Notes under the pieces: model-generated
What the model saw: only the letters and a program-made list of their open reading frames with translations
What the model was told of the DNA's origin: nothing
Database searches by the model: none
Source: Davidsoniella eucalypti
Taxonomy: Eukaryota; Ascomycota; Sordariomycetes; Microascales; Ceratocystidaceae
NCBI GenBank assembly: GCA_004009845.1
Contig: RMBW01000005.1
Coordinates: 186,001-250,000, forward strand
Reading direction: 5' to 3'
DNA: 64,000 nt
Program-made: the position numbers and the translations under genes
Part shown: one piece after another, positions 38,708 to 50,898 of the stretch
Numbering within the stretch: position 1 is the first letter of the stretch
Layout of the letters: each line of letters opens with the position of its first letter

Positions 38708-40130
38708 TGCTGGCCTGAACGTTCTGCGTATCATCAACGAGCCTACCGCCGCCGCTATTGCTTACGGTTTGGGTTCTGGCAAGTCTGACAAGGAGCGTAA
38801 CGTCCTGATCTACGATCTGGGTGGTGGTACTTTCGATGTCTCCCTGCTGACTATCCAGGGTGGTGTCTTCACTGTCAAGGCTACCGCTGGTGATACCCAC
38901 CTGGGTGGTCAGGATTTCGACACCAACCTGCTGGACTACTGCAAGAAGGACTTCACCCGCAAGACCAAGAAGGATCTGTCTGGTGATGCCCGTGCTCTAC
39001 GTCGTCTCCGTACTGCTTGCGAGCGTGCCAAGCGTACTCTGTCTTCCGGTGCCCAGACTACCATCGAGATCGACACCCTGTTCGATGGTGAGGACTTCAC
39101 TGTCCAGATCACCCGTGCTCGGTTCGAGGAGCTGAACTCCAAGGCCTTCGCCGGCACTCTGGAGCCCGTCGCTTCCGTCCTGAAGGATACTGGCCTCGAG
39201 AAGAAGCAGGTCGATGAGATCGTCCTGGTTGGTGGTTCCACTCGTATCCCCAAGATCCAGAAGCTTCTGTCTGATTTCTTCAACGGCAAGAAGCTGGAGA
39301 AGTCCATCAACCCCGATGAGGCTGTTGCCTACGGTGCCGCCGTCCAGGCCGGTATCCTGTCTGGTAAGGCTACTTCGGCCGAGACTGCCGATCTGTTGCT
39401 GCTTGATGTCGTTCCCCTGTCTCTGGGTGTCGCCATGGAGGGTAACATCTTTGCCCCCGTCGTTTCCCGCGGTCAGACCGTTCCCACCATCAAGAAGCGT
39501 ACCTTCACCACTGTTGCCGACAACCAGCAGACCGTTCAGTTCCCCGTCTTCCAGGGTGAGCGTGTCAACTGCGAGGACAACACCTCCCTGGGCGAGTTCA
39601 CTCTGGCTCCTATTCCCCCCATGCGTGCCGGTGAGCCCGTTCTCGAGGTTGTCTTCGAGGTCGATGTCAACGGTATCCTGAAGGTCACCGCCACTGAGAA
39701 GACCTCCGGCCGCTCTGCCAACATCACCATTTCCAACTCCGTCGGCAAGCTGTCTTCGTCTGAAATCGAGAACATGATTAGCGGTAAGTTTAAACTTGAC
39801 ATTATTGATCATATTCAAAATGATATCGGAATCGGTTAACTGACTTTTTCCTTTCCAATAGATGCTGAGAAGTTCAAGACCAACGATGAGGCTTTCAGCA
39901 AGCGCTTCGAGGCTAAGCAGCGCCTAGAGAACTACATTGGTCACGTTGAGGAGATCGTCTCTGACCCTACTCTGTCCCTGAAGCTCAAGCGTGGCCAGAA
40001 GGACAAGATCGAGTCACAGATCAGCGACGCCATGGCCGCTCTGGAGATCGATGATTCTTCCGCTGAGGACCTGAAGAAGCAGGAGCTGGCTCTCAAGCGT
40101 CTCGTGACCAAGGCTATGTCCACCCGCTAA
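37819..40130 (+). CDS. SSB1: ribosome-associated Hsp70 chaperone Ssb
   Basis: Cytosolic Hsp70 that binds nascent chains at the ribosome with the RAC complex. Five exons: 37819-37861, 38050-38227, 38366-38531, 38595-39783 and 39862-40130. Introns are 188, 138, 63, 78 bp, giving 614 residues, the usual Ssb length. The N terminus, GAIGIDLGTTYSCVAIYEG, is assembled across intron 1. Other Hsp70 signatures are IYDLGGGTFDVSLL and VLVGGSTRIPKIQKLL. The protein lacks EEVD at the C terminus and ends TKAMSTR, as Ssb proteins do rather than Ssa. Codon use is strongly optimised. Introns cluster in the first 400 coding bases, plus one near the start of the lid domain. Confidence 0.96.
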
Positions 40131-40878
40131 GCCAAGCTAAAGACAAACAAGAAAAAATAATGTTGGTTCTTTGTTCTTTCGCTTTGCATATGCTTTTTCG
40201 TTTTTCTTTTTTTTTCATGTCATGGGAGTCCTTAAAAATGAGATCCGGGAATAAAACGTGATGTTTCTGTTTTTTCTTTTCTTTTGTCAACGATCTCTCT
40301 CGCGTCGTTCTCTCGTTGTTTAGCTGGGTTGGGACAGGAAAGAATAGGTCTTCAACCACAGACCGGTGCCAGATCTATAGGCGGCACTTCACCACAATGG
40401 GATGATGTACAATACTTAAACAAAACTCTGTGCCTTCCCTGGATGTATACGTGTGAATTATGATGTGAGAGCATATGATGGATGTCTCGAAGTGATGAAG
40501 ACTTGACTGTAGGAGTAAAAAATAGCCGCAAGTGAACTTTAAACTTCTAGTATTTCAAATGAAACGACCTAAATACCTTATATGCCGTAGCGAATCGTTT
40601 CTAAGTATATACAGAGCCATATCATTGCCGGCATGACTTCAAATTTCTATACGTTATAGGCATAGACAATTCACTTAGTTAACGGATACAGACGGTCCTA
40701 GGCCGGTGCCACAATTAAGCTGCGGGCAAGTGTGACGAAGCCAGACATCCTAAAGGAAAATATCGCAAGTATTCACATGCATACAGAATTTGGTTAGTGT
40801 TCTATCGTCAAAAGAAAAGCCAAGGCGTGGGGTGTTGTTGAATTTTGTATGGTCTATCCCCTAATTAACCAAAGCCCG

Positions 40879-40900
40879 ATTTATTTATTTATTTATTTAT
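40879..40900. repeat. (ATTT)n microsatellite
   Basis: About five tandem ATTT units. Confidence 0.9.
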
Positions 40901-41098
40901 CATTTTACGTCTTTATGTGGATCACGTGGATCCGACCCTAGTGGATCGTTAGACGTCAAGAAACCCTAATGGTCCTCGAAGATCCCCCCATAATGGAGGT
41001 CCGAACTAAAACTAAAAAAGCAAAACAGAAAACACAGAAAGCAAGAACAGATTTCGCATGGTGGAAGCAGTGGAGAATACAAGCAGCGCTAACCTGGC

Positions 41099-41510
41099 TA
41101 AACTTGTTTCTTCACTGCCCACCTAGCAGGTTGTTTGAGACACAAAGGAAAAGACCAGAGTGCTCAGGGTGCGAGGGAGATGCTCAAAGAGACAGCTATC
41201 GCGAGGTCAGTGTCGGGGGATCGGGAGGAGGTCAAGCAGCATTAAGCTAAACTTTCTTCACAGCCGTCCCCCTGGTGGGTTGTTGGAAAACACAGAGGAA
41301 ACCCAATGTGTTTTCATTGTGAGGGAGCAACTTGAGGAGAAGCTATCACAGGTTTGTTTTGGCATGATCAAATGAAGTGCAAAGCACAACAAAAGAAGAG
41401 CCGGAAATGTCGGGCAACTGGAACCTTCAAAGTGTTGCCCTCCGAGTGTGAGGGTGAATTCCTGAGCAGCGGAGATGAGGCTCGGGAGACCAGCGATCGC
41501 TAAAAGTGTA
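41099..41510 (+). repeat. three diverged tandem units of about 120-135 bp
   Basis: Units at about 41099-41221, 41247-41357 and 41375-41510 share an order of short blocks: CTAAACTT with CTTCAC in the first two, then a GTTG-containing block, a TGTGAGGG/TGCGAGGG block, and a closing GAGA..AGCTATC/AGCGATCGC block. Identity between units is modest, so this is an old duplication. Units were aligned by eye; boundaries are approximate. Confidence 0.45.
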
Positions 41511-42422
41511 GAGAAAAGGGGGTGTGCGATCGTTGGTGAGAATGACCCTCGAGAGAGGAAAAAACGGGCTCAAGGCCTCACAAAACGGAGCATCATGAAA
41601 TAAATTAATAAATGCGAGAGAATGGACAGCAACATTGGTGATATGTGCTGGTCGCTCTTAAAAACCCACGACGAAGGGGAATTTTTCGTCTTTGGACAAA
41701 GGAGGAGGCACCGAAAACTCAAAGGTACCCCCCCCGAGGGTTGTAGGAGGGAAGGTTGACCAAAGCCCGATTGAATAAGTTGCCTTTTTGGGCAATAAGG
41801 AAGGGTTGGAAAAAAGCGTACAATTAGGTAGGGGCTTAGGGTTGGTCAAGAAAAAAACGGAGTAAAAAGGATGTGATCAAAGAGAGAAATAAGAACAAGA
41901 CAAACAAAGTAGAATACAACGTTGAATTTTTACTAGAAAGAACAAGATCCTCCTTTGTTCCTTTGGTCTCTGTCCTTGTTTAGGAGCTTTGCATAGTGAA
42001 CATGGCTAGAAGAAAGGATCAAGCTTTTGCATTGTATGCTTCTCAAACGTGAGCATGTTCAGAGTTTTTTTTCTTTTCTTTTTCCCCTTCTACGAACCGA
42101 AGAGAACAGTTCAATGGTCGACCATGTTGTAAAAGGCAAGAGGTATTTTAAGAGACAAGAGAGAAACTAAAATAATAGGAGGCGGACTTCGGCAAATGCT
42201 GAGTTCTCGGCCGCTCAAACTTGGGCTTGAGAATTCGAGCGCATAGACACGACGGGAGAAGATGAACGAAAGCTTGCAGTCTTTTCTTTTGTCAGACCAA
42301 GAATGTTTGTTAGTTGTTTCTCCTTCTTTTTTGCCTGCATGGCAAATCCCATGTTTGCTCTGGGGCGGTTTGCGTATACTTATTTCCCCAAGGGTAGTTG
42401 ACTATCATGTCGTTTTACTATA

Positions 42423-42965
42423 GGACTTTGTACTGGGTCTTCAAAAAGGTACTTTGCCCACAAAAGACTAAGTACTCCTCACTTAGTTTTCAAAAGCTGC
42501 CAGCTGGCAAAGAAATAATCTAAAAATATAATTTTCAATGCTAAAGCTCTGTTTATCCCATAAAAACAAGCTTCAAGAATGTATTTGACACCCACAGAAA
42601 AGATGTAAAAATGTAACTAAAACCTCCCAAAAGACAAAACCAGAACAGAGACAGTGGCCTCCCACCAGAGCATCAGCTGCCTGCATAATCAGATCAACGG
42701 CCTTATCATTTATGTTGAAGATATCAACCTCGGACTCCAGAGTGCAGCACCATACATATGATTGATGAGGAATATGATATATGTCAAAATGATATACTGT
42801 AATTTTTTTTTAATATGGTGACAAAAGCATGTATGGCACCCTTGCCAGCTGGCAGCTCTTAAAGACTAAAGGAAGTACTTAATATTTTGTGGGGCCAAGT
42901 ACCTTTTTGAAAATCTTCTGTATTTGTGTTGAAGTACTAATATGCGGTGCTGAAGTACAAAGTCC
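42423..42965. mobile_element. MITE with long terminal inverted repeats
   Basis: The left end (42423-42510) and the reverse complement of the right end (42842-42965) share GGACTTTGTACT, TTCAAAAAGGTACTT, a CCCACAAAA/CCCCACAAAA block, TAAGTACT, and GCTGCCAGCTGGCAA in the same order. The right repeat carries an extra stretch of about 35 bp containing a short duplication of GAAGTACTAATATGC type. The interior of about 330 bp has no open frame. Size and structure fit a non-autonomous DNA transposon. The inner end of each repeat holds the palindrome TGCCAGCTGGCA. No clear target-site duplication was seen. Confidence 0.8.
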
Positions 42966-45900
42966 CAAAAAAGCTTAGCTAGCAATTTGATCCTTGCGGC
43001 GAAGCCAGAGCTACAGCTACCATGTACTTGCAGTATTGGAAGCCTGTTGCTACTCTGTTTGCGTACCCTGTAGTCATCACTTTTTAAACCAAGGGGGTCA
43101 CGATGTCTCGAGAGTGTTCGAATAATACGTATATATATATACATACCAACTCATGGCCGTGCTTTAGCCAAGAAGTGGCGAACACTCAAAGTTCCCTTGT
43201 ACTAGGAGATGACAATTCTCAAGACTAAGTATTCTCCTGCCTTTTATGTATATTATTACATCTTGTTTTCCTACCCTTTCTATCCTTACTTTTAACGGGA
43301 GGCAGGAAAATAAGTGCAAAGAAGTACATAGTAGCGGTGACGGGCTCAAATTTTCACCATGGCATAGTTTGTCGTTACGAGATACCTCATTTGGTTGGGG
43401 GATTGGAGCCTAGCAGCAAATTTGTGCCTAAAGAAATATGCATGCTCACGAGAATTTCGCTGACTGAAAAGGATACTGGGGTCAATGTTTCTTACTGTAA
43501 TGTAACATCTAGTGCAGCCTCTTTTAAGCGGCCAGTATCTCTCATACAGCCAGTACCATGGCTCGTTAAGTATACCCATTGCAGCATCCTGTACGACAAT
43601 TCAAGACTCTTGGCAAAGTCGTCTTTTGTTTCTTTTTGTTTTACTGAATATGTAGATACATAGTACGAAATATGTTTTTCCGTCTTAGCCAGTCACAAAG
43701 CCGGATACAGCCTTTAATTTTGTAATTTTCATTAGCGGTAACTTTGCCAAGCCTTAAGAGCAAGACAGGAGGGAGGAGATAGCCATCAACATATTTTATA
43801 TGCCGAGTTAGTATAAAAGTATAGACGGCGAATCTGCATAGGAAAAAGTAAGACACCCCTCGAGAGTAGAGGGAAGGAGTTGAACTGTGATTATATTGGT
43901 AATACTTCCTAGAATTTAGTATGCGGCAAGCCGGCCTTGGAACATAGTTTTTGCTTCTATTAGAAGGGAGCGACCGAGAAACATAGAGAGATGGCCAAGC
44001 AATAACCAAAAACAACCAGCTTACCGAAGGGCTAGCCATGCTATAATTGCAACTGCAAGACGGCTTCGTGTAGATGGACAAGCCCCTCATTATGCCGATG
44101 TTGCGTAGCCAAGCTATCAGAGACAAGATTACATTGTAACCAAAGACAGTCTTCAACGCAGCTTGGCATCTGATAAGACACTCTCAGAGCACCACAGCAT
44201 ACAGATGTAGCAGAAGGCAAACAAAAGAAAGAAATCCCCCTAAAGGACCTACCTCTTAGGCATGTGCCAAGATATGGTAGCGTAAGACATTCACAGCCAT
44301 GCCAAGCACATGCCGCGCTGCAACCATTATTAAATAGACAAAGAAGAGCAGATGCAACGAAAGGGTTGTTGCACTAAGTTTCCAAGCCAAGAGATAGGCG
44401 GAAAGACAAATGAAAGCTAGGAGAGGGAGGGAAAGTAAGGTACCTCCGTTGTACTAAAACATGCGCACATGCTTAAAGTACTGAACTGGATGTCACCGAG
44501 ATCTGCCTAGAGCAGGTCATGGGTTAATAGTGATATAACAATGGCATGCTAAGCTTTGTAGAAAGATGAGCCGCAAGTTTACTCCATATTGCATGGTATT
44601 CCATAGGAGATTGTTGCTTTGTCTACAAGATACAAGAGCTAATTCAAATAACGACTGCAAGAGACCAATACCCAAGGCATCTTTGAGCCATAAAAGACAA
44701 TACTCATATCTAGCTAGGCTACAGCGTTGATTGGTGTGGCTTTTGAGGGGACGAAGGAGAAGAGAATTGAAATCTTAGAAGAAGGTGAACCTGCATGTCA
44801 TGTTGGGTTGGATTTGTCTCGATATCTGGCTTAGCCAAGACTTTGGGCCATTGATGTAAACAACAACCGCAATGATATCACGGACTTCTAGATTTTTGGT
44901 CGGATGTGAACAGTGCCGCTCAACAAGTATTAACGCGGTATATACATTTTAATGACCCCTTTCCAGGCTTAGAGAACAAGTTATAGTGATAGATACAGTG
45001 TCTCAGTTTTTCTTCTTCTTTTTACATACCATACATTTAGATTACGATATCGTAAGAAGAGGGGGGAAACTAGACCTGCAGATCAAGAGAAAGAGGGAAG
45101 CTCGTTTCGTACAATATGGATGTTGGCCAGCTCACAACGTTGTCAGGCAGCTATAGCAGTACCTCAGTTGTCTAGACCTGGTCGAGTGGAAACGAACTTG
45201 AGAATCACCAATATTGGAGCCGTAGTTAAGTCTACCGAGTGGAAAAAATAAAAAAAGATAAAAGAAAAAGCCACTTGCGTGTGTCGTATATTTGCTTATG
45301 ATATAGCTCTCTCCGGCTTCCATCCCACAGCTTCGAGGTAGAGTATCAGTGAGTTCCTACGTATCCCGCCAACATACAGATACCAAATATTGACAAACTA
45401 ACAAAACAAAAAAAAAACAGGTAAGCCGTTGAAGAAGGATGCGGAACGCAGTGAAGTTATGTTCTGTCACATTCGCAAGTGGGCAATGTAAGCAAAACAA
45501 CCAGTAAAGGCTGTCGTGCTTATTGGACGGCAAATTGCATGATACTAAAAGGACTGAGCTGCATAATGATTTGGGGTACGGCCTGCTTTCTTGTCTCGAG
45601 CTAACTCCCCCCCCTCGTTAGGCTTTTGTTTTTGTTTTTTTTGTTTTTGTTGAATGTTCTCACGGCTTGCTAGAGTAAGTTATAGTGCCTTTTTTATCTT
45701 ATTTTGCTTTTGCTTCTTAATTCCTTTGTAGGCGGCGAAAATAGTACTTGCTGACCAGATAGTTTTGCCTCGTGTTATTGTGACAGTGTTTAAGGACCAT
45801 TTACAGAATGGGCCAGGCTCGAAGAATATGAGATTCTCATGTTTCATCGCCGGCTTACGAAATCAAGGTTAAATCACGGGCGGCAAAGAAGAAAAATGAG

Positions 45901-46523
45901 AAATTACAAGGCTTCTTATGTAGTTTGCATGTGATCACGGCTATTATATCCCTAGTCGAATTCCATATAACGTATCTATTCATGGTATTATAAGCTACAT
46001 ATACGTATGTAATACAGCGCTTGATGAGCAACTTGTCACATTTAGCCAGGTGAGTTTGAATAAATTGTATGGATATGTGGTAGCAAGACACATATCATTT
46101 ATTATTTTATAACATATCGTACTGTGAACTCTGGAAAATACTGTATGAAAAAACATGCTAGCTAATATCATGAGAAACTAAGGCGGGAAACATTCAAACG
46201 AAAACAGGCTAGCATAAACAACTTCGCAAGAAACCCCAAAAATAAACTAAAAACCAAACAAATACTGAAATATCGGAGGGGGTTATCATGAGTGCTGAAC
46301 AAAGTATCCTTTCCTAAACAACGCTGTAGCCCCAGCATCTTTTGGGGGGCTCGATCTGATAGTGTTTTTTGTATGAGCGACTGGGTTTGAAGCAGCCGCC
46401 GAAAAATGTTTTGTTAAAAGGGGAGTGAGTGGATGGGCATGTCCAACTCATAGCTCCATTGGAACGAATCGAAGATGTAGTAAAGAGGGTTTGATCTAAT
46501 CCCATAAGATGAGGGAAGTAGAC
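42966..46523. other. gene-poor AT-rich region
   Basis: No supported gene. The longest frame (43641-44156, minus, 171 codons) has no motif and an odd composition; it is not called. Confidence 0.5.
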
Positions 46524-46922
46524 TTAAGCCTCGACCGCATAGTCATCCTCGTCGCCCCTGCCGTTGTGAACGGGGCTCAGTTTGAGGAAGCGCGTGCTAG
46601 AGTCCGACTTGATAGAGGACGAGCGGCGCTCCTTGGGAATGCTGATAGCCTGAGTAGCAGCAACGACAGGCGCCACGCTGGAAGTCGGAGCCAATGATAG
46701 GAAGTCGATGCTGTTGTGGCGCGAGGTGACAGTAGAAGAGGCAGGAGACATGGTCTGCTGGCTCTTGGCCTGGGCTACTAGAGTAGGCGACATGGGCGAC
46801 ACGGTGGGAGACAGCGAGATGAATGGGTTGCTGGCCAAAGGCTTGGGGGAGGCAGTCATGTTGACGGTGCTGGCCGAGCCAACGGGAGCCAGAGAGAGGA
46901 AGACGAAGCTGTTAGGAGCCAT
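46524..46922 (-). CDS. small Ser/Pro-rich fungal protein with repeated FLSL-P motifs
   Basis: 132 residues from the ATG at 46922; the frame runs further upstream but a TATA box and the protein-like start favour this ATG. The sequence is Ser/Pro/Ala-rich and disordered, with four spaced copies of a short motif: FVFLSLAP near the start, PFISLSP, DFLSLAP, and RFLKLSPVH near the end, followed by an acidic tail (GDEDDYAVEA). I recall short Pezizomycotina proteins ending in a similar RFLKLGPVH block, often stress- or conidium-associated, but function is unknown to me. It could interact with a partner through the repeated motif; that is inference. No introns. The gene is isolated: about 6 kb from SSB1 and 3 kb from the next candidate. 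Confidence 0.7.
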   Translation of the reverse strand: MAPNSFVFLSLAPVGSASTVNMTASPKPLASNPFISLSPTVSPMSPTLVAQAKSQQTMSPASSTVTSRHNSIDFLSLAPTSSVAPVVAATQAISIPKERRSSSIKSDSSTRFLKLSPVHNGRGDEDDYAVEA

Positions 46923-49900
46923 TGTAGTAGATGTGAGAGATGTAAGAGTTGTAGAGAGAAGTATGTGAAGTAGATTGTAAAGTAGTAAGTAGATGGAATC
47001 AAGCAATTGTTAGAAGAAGTTGTTTGTGATGATGAAGACGAGAACTGTAGAACAAGAATGGAAAGAGAGGACGGAAGAGCTTTTTATATAGGACTTCCGG
47101 CCGTCCGTTTGGCAAGTTCCAAGTTGGGTTTCTAGGCCAGGTAGTTTCCCAGCTCGGGTTCCTGGTGAAAAAAAAAAAAAATCCAAAGCTAGCAATAGCT
47201 TGGTTTCTAGCTTGGCCTGCTATAGCCAAAGCCCCTCGTCTCCGAATTGCGCTTCCGTCTATTTTACATTGATTTAATCGATTTGCCTGCTCTACTAGTG
47301 GGCTTTTTTTTTCTTTTTCTTTTTCTTTTTCTATGTCTTCTCACTTACCCCTCGGTAGGCCGGGGTAAAGGCAGAAGAAAAAAAGCATAGTGAAGAATCT
47401 ATAAAACAAGCTATTAATTCAAAATCCGCTTGTAGCTACATAATTGTACATATGTTACTGTAACTCTGCTACCCTACCCCCGCTTTTTGCCATGGACTCC
47501 AAGCCCAATACAGGCAAAACAGACAATAAAACCCAGCTGTCAATTCATCAGCTAATTCCGCACTTGATATGCAAAACTTGGTAAAAAAAAAATTTGTGTG
47601 AACAAAAGACCCTCTGTATAGTCCCCTAAAGACCGCCGGTCAGGGCTTAAAGTCACAGGGCTCTCAGGGGCCACCACCCACTAAAAAGCTCAACCCATAA
47701 TTCCCCTGAGCAATAACAAGCGCAAAAAAAAAAAAACAGTCACAGGGTCAAGTGAAAATAATTCAATTCAATTCACAAGCGGCTGCAAAGGAGAAAAGAA
47801 AGCAAAAAAAAAAAGAAATTGGTATGACGCTCGTATTGACGCCAGTGCGTTTGCATTTTCTTTTGCCTGCCATTTTGCCTCATGACCAAACTAGTTCTTT
47901 ATTCTTCTATTTTTTCTAATTGTTTTACCAGACGCCGATATTTCAGCTTGATTCTCGGCATCCAGCCACGGAGATTCTTCGAACAATTGTTTCTTTACCC
48001 TATAATTGTAGAGAAATATGTTGTATAGACAGGTAGCGTGGTAGCGGGCCGCTCCAATTATAGGCTTCTTCAGCAGTATATTTTTGTATACTTAGTCAGA
48101 GTTGGTGCAGGAACGCCTATGGTGACAATGAATAGATGTAGATGGGACTACAGCGTCAGGTGACGTTTTGTTGATAATTTTGAGTTTATATGCCGTGATT
48201 CAGTAATCAAGACAAAAATACACAGAGAACTCCAAATATGCACGGGCTCTCAACAGTTTAATCTATGAACTGGCTAAGCGGGTCTTCTCCTCCTAAGCAG
48301 ATACCATTTTACAGCCTCCACGTGGGCTTCTAATTGGCCCCACGCTGTGTTTATCGATTCGTTTCATCATGACGAGCTTCTCCAACCTCGAAATGCCGGT
48401 TGGCTGAAAAGGACCCATTTCCATTCCCAAGATATCACATCCAACAGTGAAGATCTTGCGGCATCGTGCCTAAACGCCGCGCTGTGTTGTTACTAGAGTT
48501 GACGCGAAGCCGGCGAACGGCGGGAGAAAAAGAATCACGGCGATATCATATTTCCCGGAGGCGGGTTCTGCTTGGAAATCAGAGTACATGAGTACGCTAG
48601 GGGCCCGATAGAATACACTGAGCATCATAACATTCATTTATTCAATGTATTTCAGGCTTAGCTTGGCTACTTTTAAGTTTGGAAACCAAATCCAACGGGG
48701 ATATCCCCGCCAAGCACAAGAAAGAAGAACTCCAAATTCTTGCTCACACAAAAAAAAACATGATGGGCCCTGGTAAAATACAGTGTTCACATGACCTCCA
48801 GTCTTCCTAGTACTAAAACTAGGCTCGACACATACTAGCAATACAGAGGGTGGGGGAAGAGGCGTGTCAACATTATGACGTCGGATTTGTTTTGATTTTC
48901 CCAAGGCGTCTTATCTCAAGAGCCTACAAGTTACAGTTGGTTTAATACAAGTTGTTAGTTTGCAATAAAATACTCTGGATTCGCCCATATTCTACATATC
49001 ATCTACCTGTTCTAGCAGCATCTTGTCTAACATGGACGCGTATTCCGATTTTCCCTGGCTTGGCACATTGCAGGCGAGCCAACCAACCCGCCTATTGAAT
49101 GGCCCAACTCTACTTTGTAATTTTTTTTTTCTGTCGATAGGTAGCACAGCCTGAAATTCCACTCTGGTCATATTGCAGATGAATCTGTAGATTAATATGC
49201 AAAGCCTGTTCCCTCGTTGCTTGGCATCGCCTATCCCAATCCATTTGCGTCAATCAGTGAGAGCAAACGAGACGATGGGTACAAAAGGGCATTCAGAATC
49301 TCAGTCTGAAGAAAGACACGCATATCTGCCAAGAGTAATCTTTTTCAGCCACTTTTTCTGCTCGGTGATAGGCTTCTGATGGCTGATATATTGGATGCCC
49401 CCTCTCCATCTCCATCTCTCCCGCAGAATTTTGACGCTCGTTAGAGCTTGTTTTCCCATAAGAACTCGAGAGGCAATATTGCTCGGATTTGTTCTCTTTT
49501 CCTTGTGGGAAAAGAAAAGAGAGGCAAGACAGCAGATGCCCAGTCGCTTAATTTGTGAAGTTTTTTTCTTCTTATTTCTTTTTTTGGAAAATCCGGGGTT
49601 GGCAAGGTTAGTAGCCATCAAGGTAAATAGAGGTACATAAACAACAACAAATAAATATGAGCCTAGATTCATCGAGACAGTGCGAGTTCATACAGACACT
49701 GTGGACCTGTTAAATGTAGATATTGAACTGCATAGTACTGGCTATCAGTCTGACAAGCCAGTGTCTGTGAACCATGTTTTGCTGCTCACGAGGATTATTC
49801 AATTGTGTCTGTGATATGTTTGCTAGATTTCGGGCTGATGGAAAGGAAAGCTTTTGCCTGGCTAGTTCTCTCTTTTGTACAACTATTGTTTTCACTCTCA

Positions 49901-50139
49901 ACTCGTTTTTTTGCCTGGCAAAGCGGCCAACGTTGCATCTATCACTGCTACGCCTGGGCACGTATGGTTCGATTGTGAGGAGGAAAAGAACGGAACAAGA
50001 AAAAAGAGATCCCTTTTGATGTTCAACTTCCCCAGATCCGAAAGGGGCAAGGGGAACCTAATCATAATACAATGGACTTGTGAAAAGCTGGCCTTGAAAA
50101 TATTGTGCTTCCAGTGTCCCGGGAACAACATAGCAAAAT
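46923..50139. other. gene-poor region
   Basis: Promoter side of the small gene at 46.5 kb, then AT-rich DNA with many A and T runs. No gene seen. Confidence 0.5.
47081..47090 (-). promoter_or_regulatory. TATA box of the small Ser/Pro-rich gene
   Basis: TATATAAAAA on the minus strand, about 160 bp upstream of the ATG at 46922. A strong TATA box fits an inducible gene. Confidence 0.6.
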
Positions 50140-50652
50140 CTAAACTAGGCCGCGAACATCAACAATCTGGAGAAGGATGTCAGTAATACAACGGTATAAA
50201 GCACTAGAAACTCTAAATGTTTTCCTCTTAAATCAAGAACCTACCGAAAATCGGCTTCTGTCCCTACTATTTGACGATACTTGCTGCTGGGTGGAAGTCC
50301 GGCCCATTGACCACGTATCTGGCGTCATCATAGGAAGCTCTCGGCGTATGAGTCTTGCTGTTAGTCGGCCCGCGATGATGTTATCCGTGGGAAGCAGAGC
50401 TATCTCGATGATAAGATGGCCATGTAGGATGTAGACAACATCATCGTCTCCAGGTTTATGTCTTCATTCTATGTATGTTCGGTAGCTTGGCGTGTCACTG
50501 GCTGTATCAGAAATTCTAGGCTCAATGGACTGAAGGAATAGAAGGTTGTAGTGCTTGGAATGATATCCTGGCAAAGATACATACTTCCAAAGAGAGTTAA
50601 AACAATAGTCATGACAAGCGTCCTACCGACGATTCTCAATAGTAACATCCAT
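50140..50652 (-). CDS. putative three-exon small protein, unknown
   Basis: Minus-strand exons 50627-50652, 50245-50461 and 50140-50166 join in phase to 89 residues. Intron 2 (78 bp) is convincing: GTAGGT donor, TACTGAC branch, CTCCAG acceptor, and a stop 27 bases into the last exon. Intron 1 (165 bp, GTAGGA donor, AAG acceptor) is weaker. The middle exon is GC-richer than its surroundings and reads as a plausible protein (DDDVVYILHGHLIIEIALLP, then TDNIIAGRLTARLIRREL), with a Ser/Gln/Arg-rich C-terminal part. The opposite strand is also open over part of it (50177-50434), so strand is not certain. Family not recognised. A SINE-like element lies just upstream. Confidence 0.35.
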
Positions 50653-50716
50653 TGATCCAAAGTACAGATATAGCACAATAACAGTGCTAACAAATGCTGT
50701 GGATACGCCAAGGCTT

Positions 50717-50898
50717 CTTTTTTTTTATAAATTCACTTTTATCGACGTGGAAATAGAGCTTTAATAGCTATGTACCTCTTGGAACAGTATGACGCATACC
50801 ATAAATAGGGTGCACTTCAGTAGTAGTTTTGCCCCAGCTGGATTCAAACCAACTGCCTCATGCGAGGTCGGCCAGGTATAACCACTACGCTGTGGGGA
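50717..50898 (-). mobile_element. SINE-like element, copy 1, with degenerate tRNA head
   Basis: Reading the minus strand: a tRNA-like head (50831-50898) with an A-box-like AGCGTAGTGGTTATAC, a B box GGTTTGAATCC, a 5-bp T stem (GTTGG/CCAGC) and a partly paired acceptor (CCCCA/TGGGG). The D and anticodon arms do not fold. Then comes a body of about 100 bp and an A-rich tail (T run at 50718-50726). The body segment next to the tail recurs at 2170-2208, again next to an A-rich tail. This order is that of a tRNA-derived SINE. A decayed tRNA gene is the alternative for the head alone. Confidence 0.5.

Larger units (their letters stand above)
40131..42422. other. intergenic region with diverged repeats
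   Basis: 3' flank of SSB1, then AT-rich DNA. It holds a tetranucleotide run, three diverged tandem units (41099-41510) and a 14-bp direct repeat, ACCAAAGCCCGATT, at 40868-40881 and 41759-41772, either side of those units. No gene is supported; the 93-codon frame at 40969-41250 falls inside the repeats. Confidence 0.5.

Noticed and set aside
43641..44156. 171-codon minus-strand frame
   Set aside because: No motif, Tyr/Arg/Cys-rich composition expected from random AT-rich DNA.
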